Assembly (NCBI GenBank): GCA_937884705.1
Contig: CAKZYL010000281.1
Location: 1 to 36,417 of the forward strand
Reading direction: 5' to 3'
DNA: 36,417 nt
Origin: an uncultured Roseovarius sp.
GTDB taxonomy: Bacteria > Pseudomonadota > Alphaproteobacteria > Rhodobacterales > Rhodobacteraceae
Position 1 is the stretch's first letter, and every line of letters starts with the position of its first letter. The notes under the pieces are model-generated. The model searched no databases. It was not told where the DNA came from and was given only the letters and a program-made list of their open reading frames with translations. Shown here in pieces: positions 8,114-17,404 of this stretch. The position numbers and the translations under genes were made by a program.

Positions 8114-9406
8114 ATGAACGAAATTTCACAAAATTACGACCTTGATCTAGCGGCTCTACCTGTCTCACTTGAGGGTAAGCGCATAGCGATCGTTCATGAT
8201 CAATTGTACACGATCGGTGGTGCCGAAAAGGTGCTCAAAACGATTTGCGACCTGTTTCCCGACGCGGATGTTTTTGCTTTGTTTAGCACGCTCAACGATC
8301 AGGAACGTCAGCATCTCATGGGCAACCGGATGCCAAAGACAACGTTTTTACAAAAGGCACCTTTTGTAAAAAAACTTCGTAAGCTCTACTTCGCGATGAT
8401 GCCTCTGGCGATCGAACAGCTGGACCTGTCTAAATATGACGTCGTCCTGTCTAGCTCGTACTTGGTGGCAAAAGGTATTCTATCGCATCCCACGCAGACG
8501 CATATCTGTTACATGCATTCGCCGATGCGTTATGCTTGGGACCACCAAACATCATACATCCAGAGTATGCGTAGTTTTTTCGGTCTACGCAGGTTTTTTG
8601 CCAGACTACTGCTGCACTACATGCGCGGTTGGGACGTTCGAAGCAACAACGGTATTGACGTCTTGATTGTCAATTCTCGCTTTATCGCGAAAAGAGTGTC
8701 TAAAGCATATCGCAGGCAAAGTTTCGTTCTGCATCCGCCCGTGGATCTTTCAGAATTTACGGTAAAGGAAGATGTACAGCGCGAGCCAGACCTTTTCGTG
8801 ACGATGTCGCGCATAACAGAAGGGAAACGGATTGATCTGCTTGTCGACGCATTTCGACAACTGCCTCAGTGTCGCCTCGAGATCATAGGCGATGGACCTT
8901 TGTTAAATCATGTTGCTAGAAACGCGCCGAAGAATGTCACGTTTTACGGCCGCTTAGAGACGACGCAGGCCGTTGAGAAAATCAGAAAAGCGTCTGGTTT
9001 TGTTTATGCAGCGGAAGAGGACTTTGGCATTGCCCCGGTAGAGGCGCAAGCTTGTGGTACGCCCGTAATCGCGCTAGGGCGCGGAGGCACCCTTGAGACA
9101 GTGGTTGGTTCTGAAAGTCCAGATGACATTGCACCCACCGGGACGTTTTTTAAGGAACAGTCACCGACAGAAATTGCTCAAGCCGTCAAAAGGTTTCAAG
9201 ATCTGCGAGGTAAGTTTTCCTCAGCGGCGTGCAGAGAAAATGCTGAGCAGTTCGCCTCGCCTTTGTTCGTAAAAAGATTGATCGAGATGATCGATATCTC
9301 CGTGAAAGGTGTCGATTTCAGTACGGCTGGGCTTCCAAACATGGAACGGCAACCTGAGTGGCACGTGTCGCAGAGTACCTCTAAACAAATAGCGTATCAT
9401 TCGTAA
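8114..9406 (+). CDS. Glycosyltransferase family 4 (GT-B), EPS locus 1
   Basis: A 430-residue retaining GT-B glycosyltransferase. The N-terminal acceptor domain has the glycine-rich 'IGGAEKV' loop (34-40). The C-terminal donor domain has 'MSRITEGKRIDLLVDAF' (231-247), 'IIGDGPL' (257-263) and the EX7E motif from E302 to E310 in 'EDFGIAPVEAQACGTPVIA'. It should add one sugar of the repeat unit on the cytoplasmic face of the inner membrane. It follows the priming transferase by 51 bp with only a weak ribosome site, and precedes the chain-length gene by 32 bp. The donor sugar and linkage are unknown. Confidence 0.9.
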   Translation: MNEISQNYDLDLAALPVSLEGKRIAIVHDQLYTIGGAEKVLKTICDLFPDADVFALFSTLNDQERQHLMGNRMPKTTFLQKAPFVKKLRKLYFAMMPLAIEQLDLSKYDVVLSSSYLVAKGILSHPTQTHICYMHSPMRYAWDHQTSYIQSMRSFFGLRRFFARLLLHYMRGWDVRSNNGIDVLIVNSRFIAKRVSKAYRRQSFVLHPPVDLSEFTVKEDVQREPDLFVTMSRITEGKRIDLLVDAFRQLPQCRLEIIGDGPLLNHVARNAPKNVTFYGRLETTQAVEKIRKASGFVYAAEEDFGIAPVEAQACGTPVIALGRGGTLETVVGSESPDDIAPTGTFFKEQSPTEIAQAVKRFQDLRGKFSSAACRENAEQFASPLFVKRLIEMIDISVKGVDFSTAGLPNMERQPEWHVSQSTSKQIAYHS

Positions 9407-9423
9407 ATCTAACTGAAATTGTT

Positions 9424-9435
9424 TAAGCTAGCTTA
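9424..9435. repeat. 12-bp perfect palindrome TAAGCTAGCTTA at a translation start
   Basis: This palindrome ends three bases before the ATG of the chain-length gene and occupies the place where a Shine-Dalgarno sequence would lie; none is otherwise visible there. It may be a protein-binding or RNA-folding site, or chance. Confidence 0.5.
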
Positions 9436-9438
9436 GTT

Positions 9439-11427
9439 ATGCAAGAAGCTCCTCAAGACGACCTAAGTCTACTTTTCGAAACGGTCAGATCGTCCGCTTT
9501 GTACATCTTGCTTGCGGGTTTGGTGTTTGGAGCGGGGGGCTACTTAACGGGCAAGCAATTGCCAAAAACCTATGAGGCTGAAGCTGTTGTTGTGTTGGGG
9601 GCACGCAGCAGCACAGCGTTTCAGGAACAAGAAGTGTACGCGCTACCTGAGGATGGAACGACACGCGCCTGGACGATGCGCGCTGAGGTGTCCGTCGCCA
9701 CCAGCCAAAAGATTGCAGAGAAAGCGTTAGCAACGCTGTCGGAAGAACAACTAGTCAACCTTTTGCCATCGGAATGGGAAACGACGACTAGCGGCCGCTT
9801 GTCGGACTTATTCGACGAAATTGAAGCGCCTTACAATGAGGCAGATGAAGAGACGCGTCGCGCGCTTGTTCGTGGCTACAAGGACAACATTTTTATTGGG
9901 AACGACCCAAACACATTTGTTCTGCGAGTGCGCGCTATCGCGGCCGAAAACACGCTCGCTGCGCACCTCGCCAATGCGCATGCCACCGCCTATGTGCAAC
10001 ACAATCTCGAACGCAAACATACCGAAATTGACCGAATTCTCAGGGCAATTGAAGAAGAACTGGGCAGCATAGATGCGAGCGCTTCTCAAACAAAGCAGCT
10101 CATCCAGGATCTCAACAAGAATGTACCCCAGCTTATCCAGAGCGGCCCTTCAATTGCGCAGGCGCAGCTTACCACGCTTATAGAACAGGTCGAAGAAACG
10201 CGCGATCAGCTCAGTTTAGCAAAACTCGATCTAAAACTCGCCCAGAACACCAACCCGCTTGATCTTGGCGAGGATGTCCAGAGATTGAACGAGGTCAGAA
10301 CTCAGCTGTATGAGGTTGAAACCCAAAAGCGAGAGTTTCAGGGCGCGACCAGCACTGAAGTGAGAAGTGCTTTGGAAAGACGAGAGCTATCGTTGCGAAC
10401 CATTCTCGAGGAGGGCGCGCAGGAAATCATTGCGACGAAAAAGATCCGAGTTGCATCGTTGGGCCAAAAACTAGAAACGCTTAATGTACGAGCTCGGGAG
10501 CTGTCGTCCCTTGTGAATGAGCATTTGGTCGTTCAAGCTCAAATTGATGACCTCTTGGAGACGTCTCGTGTTTATTCTTTGCGGCGCGCGGAACTTGAAA
10601 ACCGCCGCGCTGTAATTGAAGCAACAGCAGAGGTAATCGCAGCTGACGCGGAAATCATCGAAGCTGCAACACCACCCCTATTTCCACGATCTCCAAACTC
10701 CAAACTCCTCGGTTTGACGCTTGCTGTCTTTGGTGCATCGCTTGTGGTTGGCGTTAGCCTCTGGCGTAGACGGCGAAAAGGCGGCGTGCAATTCGATATG
10801 GGCCAACAGCCAAACGGTTTCCGCGAGGCTTTGATCGGCGTAGTACCCAGCGCACAGTCTGACACTCGCTCCACGTTAAATATGCAGCTACAGGAAGAGT
10901 ATGATCGCTCTATTGAAGCCGTGAGAGATCGGCTGATCCATCTTGTAGGATCGGCGGATAACGGTTGCCTTTTGGTAAAGCTGCACGCAAATTCTTCAGA
11001 CTGCGTTGTTTTTTTGAAATCACTGAAAAAAAGCTTCAAGGACTCAAAGTCAAAGCTGAAAATTGAAATTGAGGAACCACCTGACACGATTGGCAAAAGA
11101 GTAGCTGCTCTGAAGGTGTCGCGAGCCTTATCGCAAGCGGCGCAAGATTACCCAGGCAAGCGCAGTGCCAAAGTGCGAAACAGCACGATGCCAATCTCGG
11201 GCACGCGTGACGACAACGGCAAATACCCCAATACCGTCATACAAACTGACTTAAAAAAAGTAACTTACTCAATAAGCGTGGTCGACACGCGTTTGGCGAC
11301 GTCCAACGATTGGCGGATTGCATTTAACAACGTCAGTTTCCGTTCCAAAACGCTTGGTTTAGTTCTTGTCAACGCCACCACTATGAGCTCAGCGCCAAAA
11401 TGGTCTTCATATCGAGGAGCGGGGTGA
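9439..11427 (+). CDS. Wzz/GumC-like polysaccharide co-polymerase with degenerate kinase-like domain
   Basis: This 662-residue inner-membrane protein should set chain length and link synthesis to export in EPS locus 1. TM1 is at about 18-37 ('SALYILLAGLVFGAGGYL'); a periplasmic domain with long coiled coils covers about 40-420; TM2 is at about 423-442 ('LLGLTLAVFGASLVVGVSLW'), followed by RRRRK. About 215 cytoplasmic residues follow, where BY-kinases carry their ATPase. Here 'ALIGVVPS' and 'EEYDRSIEAVRDRLI' resemble the usual linker, but the next strand reads 'GCLLVKLHANSSDCVVFL' with no GxxxxGK[ST], and I find no Asp pair for Walker A' or tyrosine-rich tail. The ATPase therefore looks lost. 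The ATG at 9439 has no visible ribosome site, and the next in-frame ATG would remove TM1. Confidence 0.85.
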   Translation: MQEAPQDDLSLLFETVRSSALYILLAGLVFGAGGYLTGKQLPKTYEAEAVVVLGARSSTAFQEQEVYALPEDGTTRAWTMRAEVSVATSQKIAEKALATLSEEQLVNLLPSEWETTTSGRLSDLFDEIEAPYNEADEETRRALVRGYKDNIFIGNDPNTFVLRVRAIAAENTLAAHLANAHATAYVQHNLERKHTEIDRILRAIEEELGSIDASASQTKQLIQDLNKNVPQLIQSGPSIAQAQLTTLIEQVEETRDQLSLAKLDLKLAQNTNPLDLGEDVQRLNEVRTQLYEVETQKREFQGATSTEVRSALERRELSLRTILEEGAQEIIATKKIRVASLGQKLETLNVRARELSSLVNEHLVVQAQIDDLLETSRVYSLRRAELENRRAVIEATAEVIAADAEIIEAATPPLFPRSPNSKLLGLTLAVFGASLVVGVSLWRRRRKGGVQFDMGQQPNGFREALIGVVPSAQSDTRSTLNMQLQEEYDRSIEAVRDRLIHLVGSADNGCLLVKLHANSSDCVVFLKSLKKSFKDSKSKLKIEIEEPPDTIGKRVAALKVSRALSQAAQDYPGKRSAKVRNSTMPISGTRDDNGKYPNTVIQTDLKKVTYSISVVDTRLATSNDWRIAFNNVSFRSKTLGLVLVNATTMSSAPKWSSYRGAG

Positions 11428-11431
11428 GGTC

Positions 11432-12568
11432 ATGGGCAAGCTTTTGAACGCGCAACGCGTTGTCTTTTTGTCTCATTCTGCCGAACTTGCTGGCGCCGAA
11501 ATTCTCATGCTACGCCTGCTCTCAGAGCCGATGTTTGACGACGTAAAAGTTCTTCTTTTTTCGCATGGCGAGTTGCGCGAAAAGTTTGCAGCTTTGGGCA
11601 TCTCCGCTTCCGTAATCGAAACGAAATCGCTGCATGACTTTCGTAGGAATGGCAGTGCTTTTTCCGCGCTGTCAAAGATACGACCAATGGTTGCAACCAC
11701 TAAAAACCTGTCGTCGCATTTGCGAAGCGGAGATCTACTTGTCGCAAGTTCACAAAAAGCTTTCGTTTTGGGCTGCTTGGTCAAAATGTTTCGCAAAGAC
11801 GTTGGCCCATTGATTTGGTGGTTGCACGACATACTGACCAAAGAACACTTTTCTTCGACAAATTTACGTACGGTTGTGCTTCTCTCGAAACTCTTTGCTT
11901 CCAAAGTGATTTGCACCTCTGAGGAAGTGCGTTCTGCGTATGAGGCGGCCGGTGGCAAGCGCAGTAAAGCAAGTGTCGTCGAGCCAGGGATTGATTTGAG
12001 AATTTTTACTGCGGAACACGAAACATCTCGCAAACGTACCAAAACGGCAATTAGTTTGAGCCGAATTAGCCCATGGAAAGGTCAGCGCAACTTTCTTGAC
12101 GCCCTCGCGTTGTTGCCTGACGCAAATGGGTTGATCGTGGGAGCCCCGCTTTTCGGCGAGCAAGACTATTTTGAGGACCTCAAGAAACATGCATCATCGC
12201 TTGGTTTAGATGATCGCGTGACGTTTATGGGACATCGCGATGACGTGGCGGAGGTTCTTCGCTCAGCCACTGTCTTCGTTCACGTTCCAGACGCTCCGGA
12301 ACCGTTTGGGCAGGTCGTGATAGAAGCCATGGCTTGCGGCTTGCCTGTGGTTGTATCAAACGAAGGCGCGCCGGGTCGCATTTGTAGCGGGGGAGGTGGA
12401 ATACTTGTGCCTCCCAACAATCCATCAAGGCTTGCTGAAGCGATCAACAAGGTAATGAGCAAGCCGGATTACCGGGGAGAGCTTGCTCGAAAGGCTAAGA
12501 CCATTTCAGCAAAGTACGACGCCGCATCTATGCGTCGGAATTTTCTCAGAGCTTTGAACGAGGTTTAA
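11432..12568 (+). CDS. Glycosyltransferase family 4 (GT-B), EPS locus 1
   Basis: A 378-residue GT4 enzyme. The N-terminal half starts 'VVFLSHSAELAGAEILMLRL', with the family's AGAE acceptor loop. The donor half contains 'SLSRISPWKGQRNFLDAL' and the EX7E pair E290/E298 in 'EPFGQVVIEAMACGLPVVVS'. It follows the co-polymerase by 4 bp with GAGG just before the ATG, and its stop codon directly abuts the next ATG, so the genes are probably co-translated. It should add a sugar to the lipid-linked repeat; sugar and linkage cannot be told. Confidence 0.9.
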   Translation: MGKLLNAQRVVFLSHSAELAGAEILMLRLLSEPMFDDVKVLLFSHGELREKFAALGISASVIETKSLHDFRRNGSAFSALSKIRPMVATTKNLSSHLRSGDLLVASSQKAFVLGCLVKMFRKDVGPLIWWLHDILTKEHFSSTNLRTVVLLSKLFASKVICTSEEVRSAYEAAGGKRSKASVVEPGIDLRIFTAEHETSRKRTKTAISLSRISPWKGQRNFLDALALLPDANGLIVGAPLFGEQDYFEDLKKHASSLGLDDRVTFMGHRDDVAEVLRSATVFVHVPDAPEPFGQVVIEAMACGLPVVVSNEGAPGRICSGGGGILVPPNNPSRLAEAINKVMSKPDYRGELARKAKTISAKYDAASMRRNFLRALNEV

Positions 12569-13426
12569 ATGTTAAATGAAAACAACAGATTAATAGATGA
12601 ATCTTCTGATGAGTTAGAGTCTCACAAGCTGTCGTGCATAATTCTTACCCGAAATGAAGAGGAGGTTATCGCGAGGTGTATAAACTCAGTGATCAAGGTT
12701 GCAGATGAGATTATAGTCTGCGACTCGGGCAGCGTCGATGGGACCATTGCAATCGCAACATCCCTTGGCGCGCATGTGGTCAATACCGATTGGCCAGGTT
12801 CTCACGGAATCGCGAGAAACAATGGCATGGCTCATGCTGCCCACGACTGGTGTTTGCATCTTGACGCAGACGAGATTGTCGATCGCGAAATGGGAAAGTC
12901 CATTCGTGAGGCGCTTAAACTTAAACCTTCCGAAAGCAAAGCCTTTTGCTTTACGCGACAAGCTGAATTCGCGGGGACGGCAATCCCTTCTTTACCTCGA
13001 CCCTCGAAAAGGATGGATCTTGTCCGCTTGTTTAGCAGACGTGTTGGACGTTTCACGACCGGCATGCATGAAATTGTGGTAGACACAAAAGAGCGCGAAC
13101 TTTTGCCTGGAAAACTTTACCATTGGCGCTCTTTCACGCTTCACGCGCGATTTGCGCAGTTTAATGACTATTCAGATAATGAAGCGGATGAAATCCATGC
13201 CAGTGGCAGCAGCTTCTCCGTCTTGCGGCTGATCTTTAAACCCTTCGCGCGGTTTGTATGGCACTACTTTTTCGATGGCTCTTGGAGGGTCGGAAAAACC
13301 GGCCTCATTCACGCTATGACCATGGCAATGGCAGAGTTTATGCGCCAGGCCAAACTATGGGAACGGCAACGCGGAACAGTAGAAGCTCCCAAGGTCGAAT
13401 ACTACGAGCAAATAGTCGAGCAATGA
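12569..13426 (+). CDS. Glycosyltransferase family 2 (WaaE-like), EPS locus 1
   Basis: A 285-residue GT-A inverting glycosyltransferase. The Rossmann start 'LSCIILTRNEEEVIARCI' (21-38), 'CDSGSVDGT' (51-59) and the metal-binding 'HLDADE' (97-102) are clear. The layout resembles the WaaE/KdtX group of GT2 enzymes that modify lipopolysaccharide cores, but in this operon an EPS role is more likely. It starts immediately after the stop of the preceding GT4, and its own stop overlaps the polymerase ATG (ATGA). The segment around 'FARFVWHYFFDGSWRVGKTG' near the C-terminus may lie on the membrane. Confidence 0.9.
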   Translation: MLNENNRLIDESSDELESHKLSCIILTRNEEEVIARCINSVIKVADEIIVCDSGSVDGTIAIATSLGAHVVNTDWPGSHGIARNNGMAHAAHDWCLHLDADEIVDREMGKSIREALKLKPSESKAFCFTRQAEFAGTAIPSLPRPSKRMDLVRLFSRRVGRFTTGMHEIVVDTKERELLPGKLYHWRSFTLHARFAQFNDYSDNEADEIHASGSSFSVLRLIFKPFARFVWHYFFDGSWRVGKTGLIHAMTMAMAEFMRQAKLWERQRGTVEAPKVEYYEQIVEQ

Positions 13427-14844
13427 CCGTGATCGGCTCGCCAGCCATCCAGAACACTGACCGTGAGCGCAGTGGTTTTGATCGATTGGGGCTTACACAT
13501 GCCTTTTTCGTTCTGGCAGCCATCTGCGCGTCTGCGTACTTAGGCGTTGGTAGCGCCGCGCGATATGCTTTTGTCGCCGCTGCTCTGGCGTTTGGCACTC
13601 TTTGGTTAGTTCGAGATCACCGCAGATATCTGATTTTTCTGATCTGTCTCTTTTTGTTTGCATCTCTAGCGCGGCGGATAATCGACCATGCTGTTGGGTA
13701 TGCAGATAGCAATGTTACTCTGCTTGCGCCCTACGCCGTGGGCTTGCTCACACTTGCCCATGCATTCAATTTTCTCGCCAGCGGAAGTCGGATGTCCGTA
13801 GAAATGATTGCATTGGTCTCTATCACCTTCTGGGCTTTTGCTCTTGGTGCGACAAGTGTTGGCTTAGGCGCAATTGCTGTCGACACGTTGCGCTGGTTTG
13901 CCCCTTTGGCCATATTTTGTTTTGTCATGACGCTTGAGGACGACCATGACTTGCACAAGGCGCTGACAGGCCCGCTCACAGCCGTGGCAGTTGTAGCAGC
14001 GCTATATGCCGTTTTACAGTTTTGTGCTCCACTTCCCTGGGATGTATACTGGGTTGAGAATGCGCCCATTGGTTCAGGTCCTCTGGGCATCCTTGGCAAA
14101 CCGGAGCCGTTTCAACTGCGGGTCTTTGGCACAATGAACTCGCCAGGAAGCCTGGCCGCAGCCCTCGCTGCGTTGGCGCTTTTGATTTTCGCCGCGAGCG
14201 GTCCAAGGGTCTTGACTACGCTGATGCTCATCTTTGCGGCTATTTCTCTCACTCAACAAAGAAGCGTCATGGGTGGGCTTGTAGTCGGTATTTTGGTCTT
14301 GTTGGCTTTAGGCGCGAGCAACCTGCGTCTGCGGATCTTACTGTTTGCCGCTTTTGGCTGCGTGTTTGTGCTTGTCGCGATCTCAATGCAGCCTGATATT
14401 GTCCAAGGTATTCTGCAAAGGTTTGCCGTAGGCGGATCCTTGGGTGACGACGGCAGTTTAGCCGCGCGCCTGCGTCAGTTGGAAATCTACCCGAGCTTGA
14501 TTGCAGAACGCCCGTTTGGATATGGTTTCGGCTACAGAGGCGTTTTGAGCATCGAGAACGGTGCATTGCCCTTCGTTTTGGACAATGGCTTTCTTGATCT
14601 GCTTTTCAACGTCGGAGCACCCTTTGGCGTTGTTTACTTGCTCGCGCTCCTGTCTCTTGTCCTGTCGGCACTGGCAATTGGTGTGGTACAGCGCCATTTT
14701 GCGCTCTGCGCCGCGTGCGCGTCCATTTGCCTTTTGGCGCAACTTCCGTTTGGGAGCGTGCAAACCAGCGAGCACGGTTTTTTTGCTTTCTTGAGTCTAG
14801 CGTTGGCATGCCACTCAAAGGCAAGCTCTAGTTATGAAAGATGA
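13423..14844 (+). CDS. O-antigen ligase/Wzy-like EPS polymerase, locus 1
   Basis: A 473-residue polytopic membrane protein with roughly eleven to twelve hydrophobic segments. The large periplasmic loop carries 'LAARLRQLEIYPSLIAERPF' and 'GYGFGYR', the R...P.GxGF pattern of the Wzy_C/O-antigen ligase family. It should polymerise undecaprenyl-linked repeats on the periplasmic side. I start it at the ATG at 13423, which overlaps the preceding TGA (ATGA); the frame extends 55 codons further upstream inside the GT2 gene, but that stretch is polar and looks like a shadow. It overlaps the flippase by 11 bp. Polymerase rather than ligase is inferred from the neighbours. Confidence 0.87.
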   Translation: MTVIGSPAIQNTDRERSGFDRLGLTHAFFVLAAICASAYLGVGSAARYAFVAAALAFGTLWLVRDHRRYLIFLICLFLFASLARRIIDHAVGYADSNVTLLAPYAVGLLTLAHAFNFLASGSRMSVEMIALVSITFWAFALGATSVGLGAIAVDTLRWFAPLAIFCFVMTLEDDHDLHKALTGPLTAVAVVAALYAVLQFCAPLPWDVYWVENAPIGSGPLGILGKPEPFQLRVFGTMNSPGSLAAALAALALLIFAASGPRVLTTLMLIFAAISLTQQRSVMGGLVVGILVLLALGASNLRLRILLFAAFGCVFVLVAISMQPDIVQGILQRFAVGGSLGDDGSLAARLRQLEIYPSLIAERPFGYGFGYRGVLSIENGALPFVLDNGFLDLLFNVGAPFGVVYLLALLSLVLSALAIGVVQRHFALCAACASICLLAQLPFGSVQTSEHGFFAFLSLALACHSKASSSYER

Positions 14845-16333
14845 TTTGGCCAAAGCAGAACTCCCTCAGGTCGGCAAGGCGCAAAGCAGCGGTCTAAAAA
14901 CCTCGGCCATTTCTGGGGTTTTGACGTTAACTGCGCGGACTGTTTACATTCTTTCGCAGATTGTATTGGCTCAATCCCTTGGACCAGAGCAGTTTGGTTA
15001 TTTCGTGATTGCCTGGACCGTTGCGGGGCTGGGGATTGTATTCTCCAGCCTGGGTTTGCCGCAAACTTCTTTGCGTTACACAGTCGCTGGACACCATCTT
15101 TGGGGCCAGGGATATCTCGGCCTTTCGGCCATATCGAGTTGTCTGGTTGGTGGCTTGATCTTTGCAACAGCGCCTTTTGTTGCAGAACGTTTTTTTGACG
15201 CTCCAGGCGCCACCAATGCGATCAAGGCGCTTGCGTCAATCGTTCCGTTAACAGTGATATGTGCTCTGCTGGGCGCGGGTTTTCGGACTGAAAAAAGAAT
15301 AATACTGGGCATTTCGGTCAATTCCATTGGGCTAAACGTCGGACCTTTTCTAGGTGTAGCGTTTACGGCCTTGTTTCTTGACCCGACACCAGAGGCCTTT
15401 GCTTTAGGTTGGTCAATCGGTCTAACGCCAACTCTGTTAATTGCCTTACTCAAAACGCGCCGTAGCGACGTTCAGCCCAAGGCGGCTCGGACGATGGAAA
15501 AGCTTCGATTTGGTATTCAAAGCCTCGGCGTTCACTCGGTCAACATCATAAACATGTGGGTTGACCGTCTCATGATCGGCATGCTCACCACTACGACTCA
15601 ATTGGGCCTGTATCAGGCAGCTTCGCTTCTTTCCATGATCCCAATGATGCTGGGCACAACGATTGGTGCAGTGTACGAAGCCAAATTGGCACAAGCAAAA
15701 ACAATAGAGGAACGAAGTGAAGTCTATGCAGAAGCTCAAATGCTTCAGGTTCACCTTGTCACGCCAGGTTCTGTTTTGTTGATTTTTACTGCCTCTATCT
15801 GGCTTGAACTTTTCTTTGGAAACGAGTTCGAGGTCAGCGCGCCGTTTCTTGGGCTTCTGCTTCTAGGCCAAACTCTAAAGGCTTGGTGTGGACCTGCGCT
15901 GATTGCCTTGAACATGGGCGGATATGCTGGAACAGCGCTGTTAATCACCGGAGGCGGTTTCGTCACCAACGTTGGGTTGAACTTTTGGCTGATAGGGCAG
16001 TTTGGCGGTCTTGGTGCGGCCATAGCGACTATGGCCGTCACCACATGCGTTGCACTTATAGCATTGTACTGCTGCGTTTCTTACGGGTTAATTCGCGTAT
16101 ATCTGCATGGCTTGTTTGCGGCATTAATCAGCACCGCAGGGTTAATCGTAATTTATTTCGGTTTAAGAACCTTTTTCGAGCAGTGGATTGTCTTTGACTT
16201 CGTTTTGGTTGTTTTCTTGATTGCGGTCTATGCGATTTTGGTCGCGGTCGTTCGAGTTCCCCCGGCATACGATCTGTTTTCACTCGAAATGCGCCGCAGG
16301 CTCCTGGCGTGCTTTGCAAGGATTTCGACATAG
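14834..16333 (+). CDS. Wzx-like polysaccharide flippase (MOP superfamily), locus 1
   Basis: A 499-residue membrane protein with about 12-14 hydrophobic helices, matching the MOP/Polysacc_synt family that flips undecaprenyl-linked repeats to the periplasm. The N-terminus 'SAISGVLTLTARTVYILSQI' followed by 'VLAQSLGPEQFGYFVIAWTV' is the usual first-helix pair, where the LGPEQFG turn is a family hallmark. Its start overlaps the polymerase end by 11 bp, and the polymerase-flippase pairing supports a Wzx/Wzy-dependent pathway. Nothing indicates truncation. Confidence 0.92.
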   Translation: MKDDLAKAELPQVGKAQSSGLKTSAISGVLTLTARTVYILSQIVLAQSLGPEQFGYFVIAWTVAGLGIVFSSLGLPQTSLRYTVAGHHLWGQGYLGLSAISSCLVGGLIFATAPFVAERFFDAPGATNAIKALASIVPLTVICALLGAGFRTEKRIILGISVNSIGLNVGPFLGVAFTALFLDPTPEAFALGWSIGLTPTLLIALLKTRRSDVQPKAARTMEKLRFGIQSLGVHSVNIINMWVDRLMIGMLTTTTQLGLYQAASLLSMIPMMLGTTIGAVYEAKLAQAKTIEERSEVYAEAQMLQVHLVTPGSVLLIFTASIWLELFFGNEFEVSAPFLGLLLLGQTLKAWCGPALIALNMGGYAGTALLITGGGFVTNVGLNFWLIGQFGGLGAAIATMAVTTCVALIALYCCVSYGLIRVYLHGLFAALISTAGLIVIYFGLRTFFEQWIVFDFVLVVFLIAVYAILVAVVRVPPAYDLFSLEMRRRLLACFARIST

Positions 16334-16341
16334 CAGAAAAA

Positions 16342-17355
16342 ATGAAAAAAAGCCGTCAAGCTACGCTGCAACGAACTTGGGAACATCCCGAACTCACTGA
16401 AATGTCAGAGCGTATGCATGCGCAAGGCATCGCGCCAAATCTGTTCCTGGTAGGAGCCCAGAAGTGCGGTACCACCACGCTCGCGTCGCTCATAGCGAAG
16501 CATTCTGATGTCTTCTTCTCAAGGATCAAAGAACCAAACTTTCTAAGCTTCGATGTACGGCCAGCTGAATTTACCGGCGATTTCAAAAAGTTGCACATAG
16601 AGGATGAAAACGCTGCACTGAAGCGATCTTGCACAGAGGATGTCCTCTACGCTTACATTGAAAATCCCGCAATTTATCAAGCCTTGTTCGAAGGTTCGTC
16701 GCAGTTTTCCATTCGTGCCGAAGGCTCCGTGACCTATCTTTTTTCGAGTGAGGCACCGTCTGCCATTGCAACACTTTTTCCGAGTTCCAAGATACTGGTC
16801 ATTTTGCGTGATCCGGTGAAGCGCGCGATATCAAACTATCGAATGCAATTTCAGGCTGGGGTCGAAACAGAACCAGATGTCTTCAAGGCCATCATGAATG
16901 ACCATGCAAAAGCATCATACACATGGGGCACAAAGCACTTCTATGTTGAGAGTGGCCGATACGCGGATCAGTTAGTGTCGTATTTTGATTTGTTTCCTAA
17001 GTCGCAAATCCACATTGCTTTCTTCGAAGAACTCTTTGGCAAGAAAGACGAAGTTGCAATTGCCAACCTAGCAGCGTTTCTTGGATTGGACGAATTCAAG
17101 CCAGAAGAAGACGCTCAGAAAAACGCCAGTCTTAAACCCAGAAACGCGGTGATAAACAAGCTGCTCTTTAAATCTGGTCTGAAGCGGCAGATTCAGCGCT
17201 ATGTGCCAAAATCGCTGAAAGACTTCGGTAAGACGTTGTTTTACGAGGAAGGTTCGTCACGTCTGGACCAAGGCGAAATGGAGCAACTGCAAGATCTTTT
17301 TCAAAGTGATCGAGATAAGTTAGAAAACCTGCTTGGCCGGCCAGCGCCTTGGTAG
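16342..17355 (+). CDS. Sulfotransferase (PAPS-dependent), EPS locus 1
   Basis: This protein of about 337 residues should move a sulfuryl group from PAPS to a hydroxyl, here probably on a polysaccharide sugar. The 5'-phosphosulfate loop 'FLVGAQKCGTTTLASLIAKH' and the 3'-phosphate motif 'ILVILRDPVKRAISNYRM' are both intact. No membrane segment is obvious, so it should work in the cytoplasm on nucleotide or lipid-linked intermediates. The start is uncertain: the ATG at 16342 lies just beyond the flippase stop with no good ribosome site, while a GTG at 16309 inside the flippase has AGG upstream and adds 11 residues. It ends the plus-strand operon and converges on a GT4 gene 60 bp away. Confidence 0.9.
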   Translation: MKKSRQATLQRTWEHPELTEMSERMHAQGIAPNLFLVGAQKCGTTTLASLIAKHSDVFFSRIKEPNFLSFDVRPAEFTGDFKKLHIEDENAALKRSCTEDVLYAYIENPAIYQALFEGSSQFSIRAEGSVTYLFSSEAPSAIATLFPSSKILVILRDPVKRAISNYRMQFQAGVETEPDVFKAIMNDHAKASYTWGTKHFYVESGRYADQLVSYFDLFPKSQIHIAFFEELFGKKDEVAIANLAAFLGLDEFKPEEDAQKNASLKPRNAVINKLLFKSGLKRQIQRYVPKSLKDFGKTLFYEEGSSRLDQGEMEQLQDLFQSDRDKLENLLGRPAPW

Positions 17356-17383
17356 GCGGAAACTGCCTTAAATTTCGATCGCC

Positions 17384-17397
17384 GAATTGGGCAATTC
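17384..17397. terminator. Possible weak hairpin between convergent genes
   Basis: GAATTG-GG-CAATTC forms a short perfect dyad between the stops of the sulfotransferase (plus) and the GT4 (minus). It has no long T-run on either side, so it is at best a weak terminator; the position is the main argument. Confidence 0.25.
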
Positions 17398-17404
17398 TTA
17401 TGGG

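Noticed and set aside
13258-13422. N-terminal extension of the locus-1 polymerase
   Set aside because: The 55 extra residues are polar, overlap the GT2 gene and lack a ribosome site; the ATGA overlap at 13423 is the natural start.
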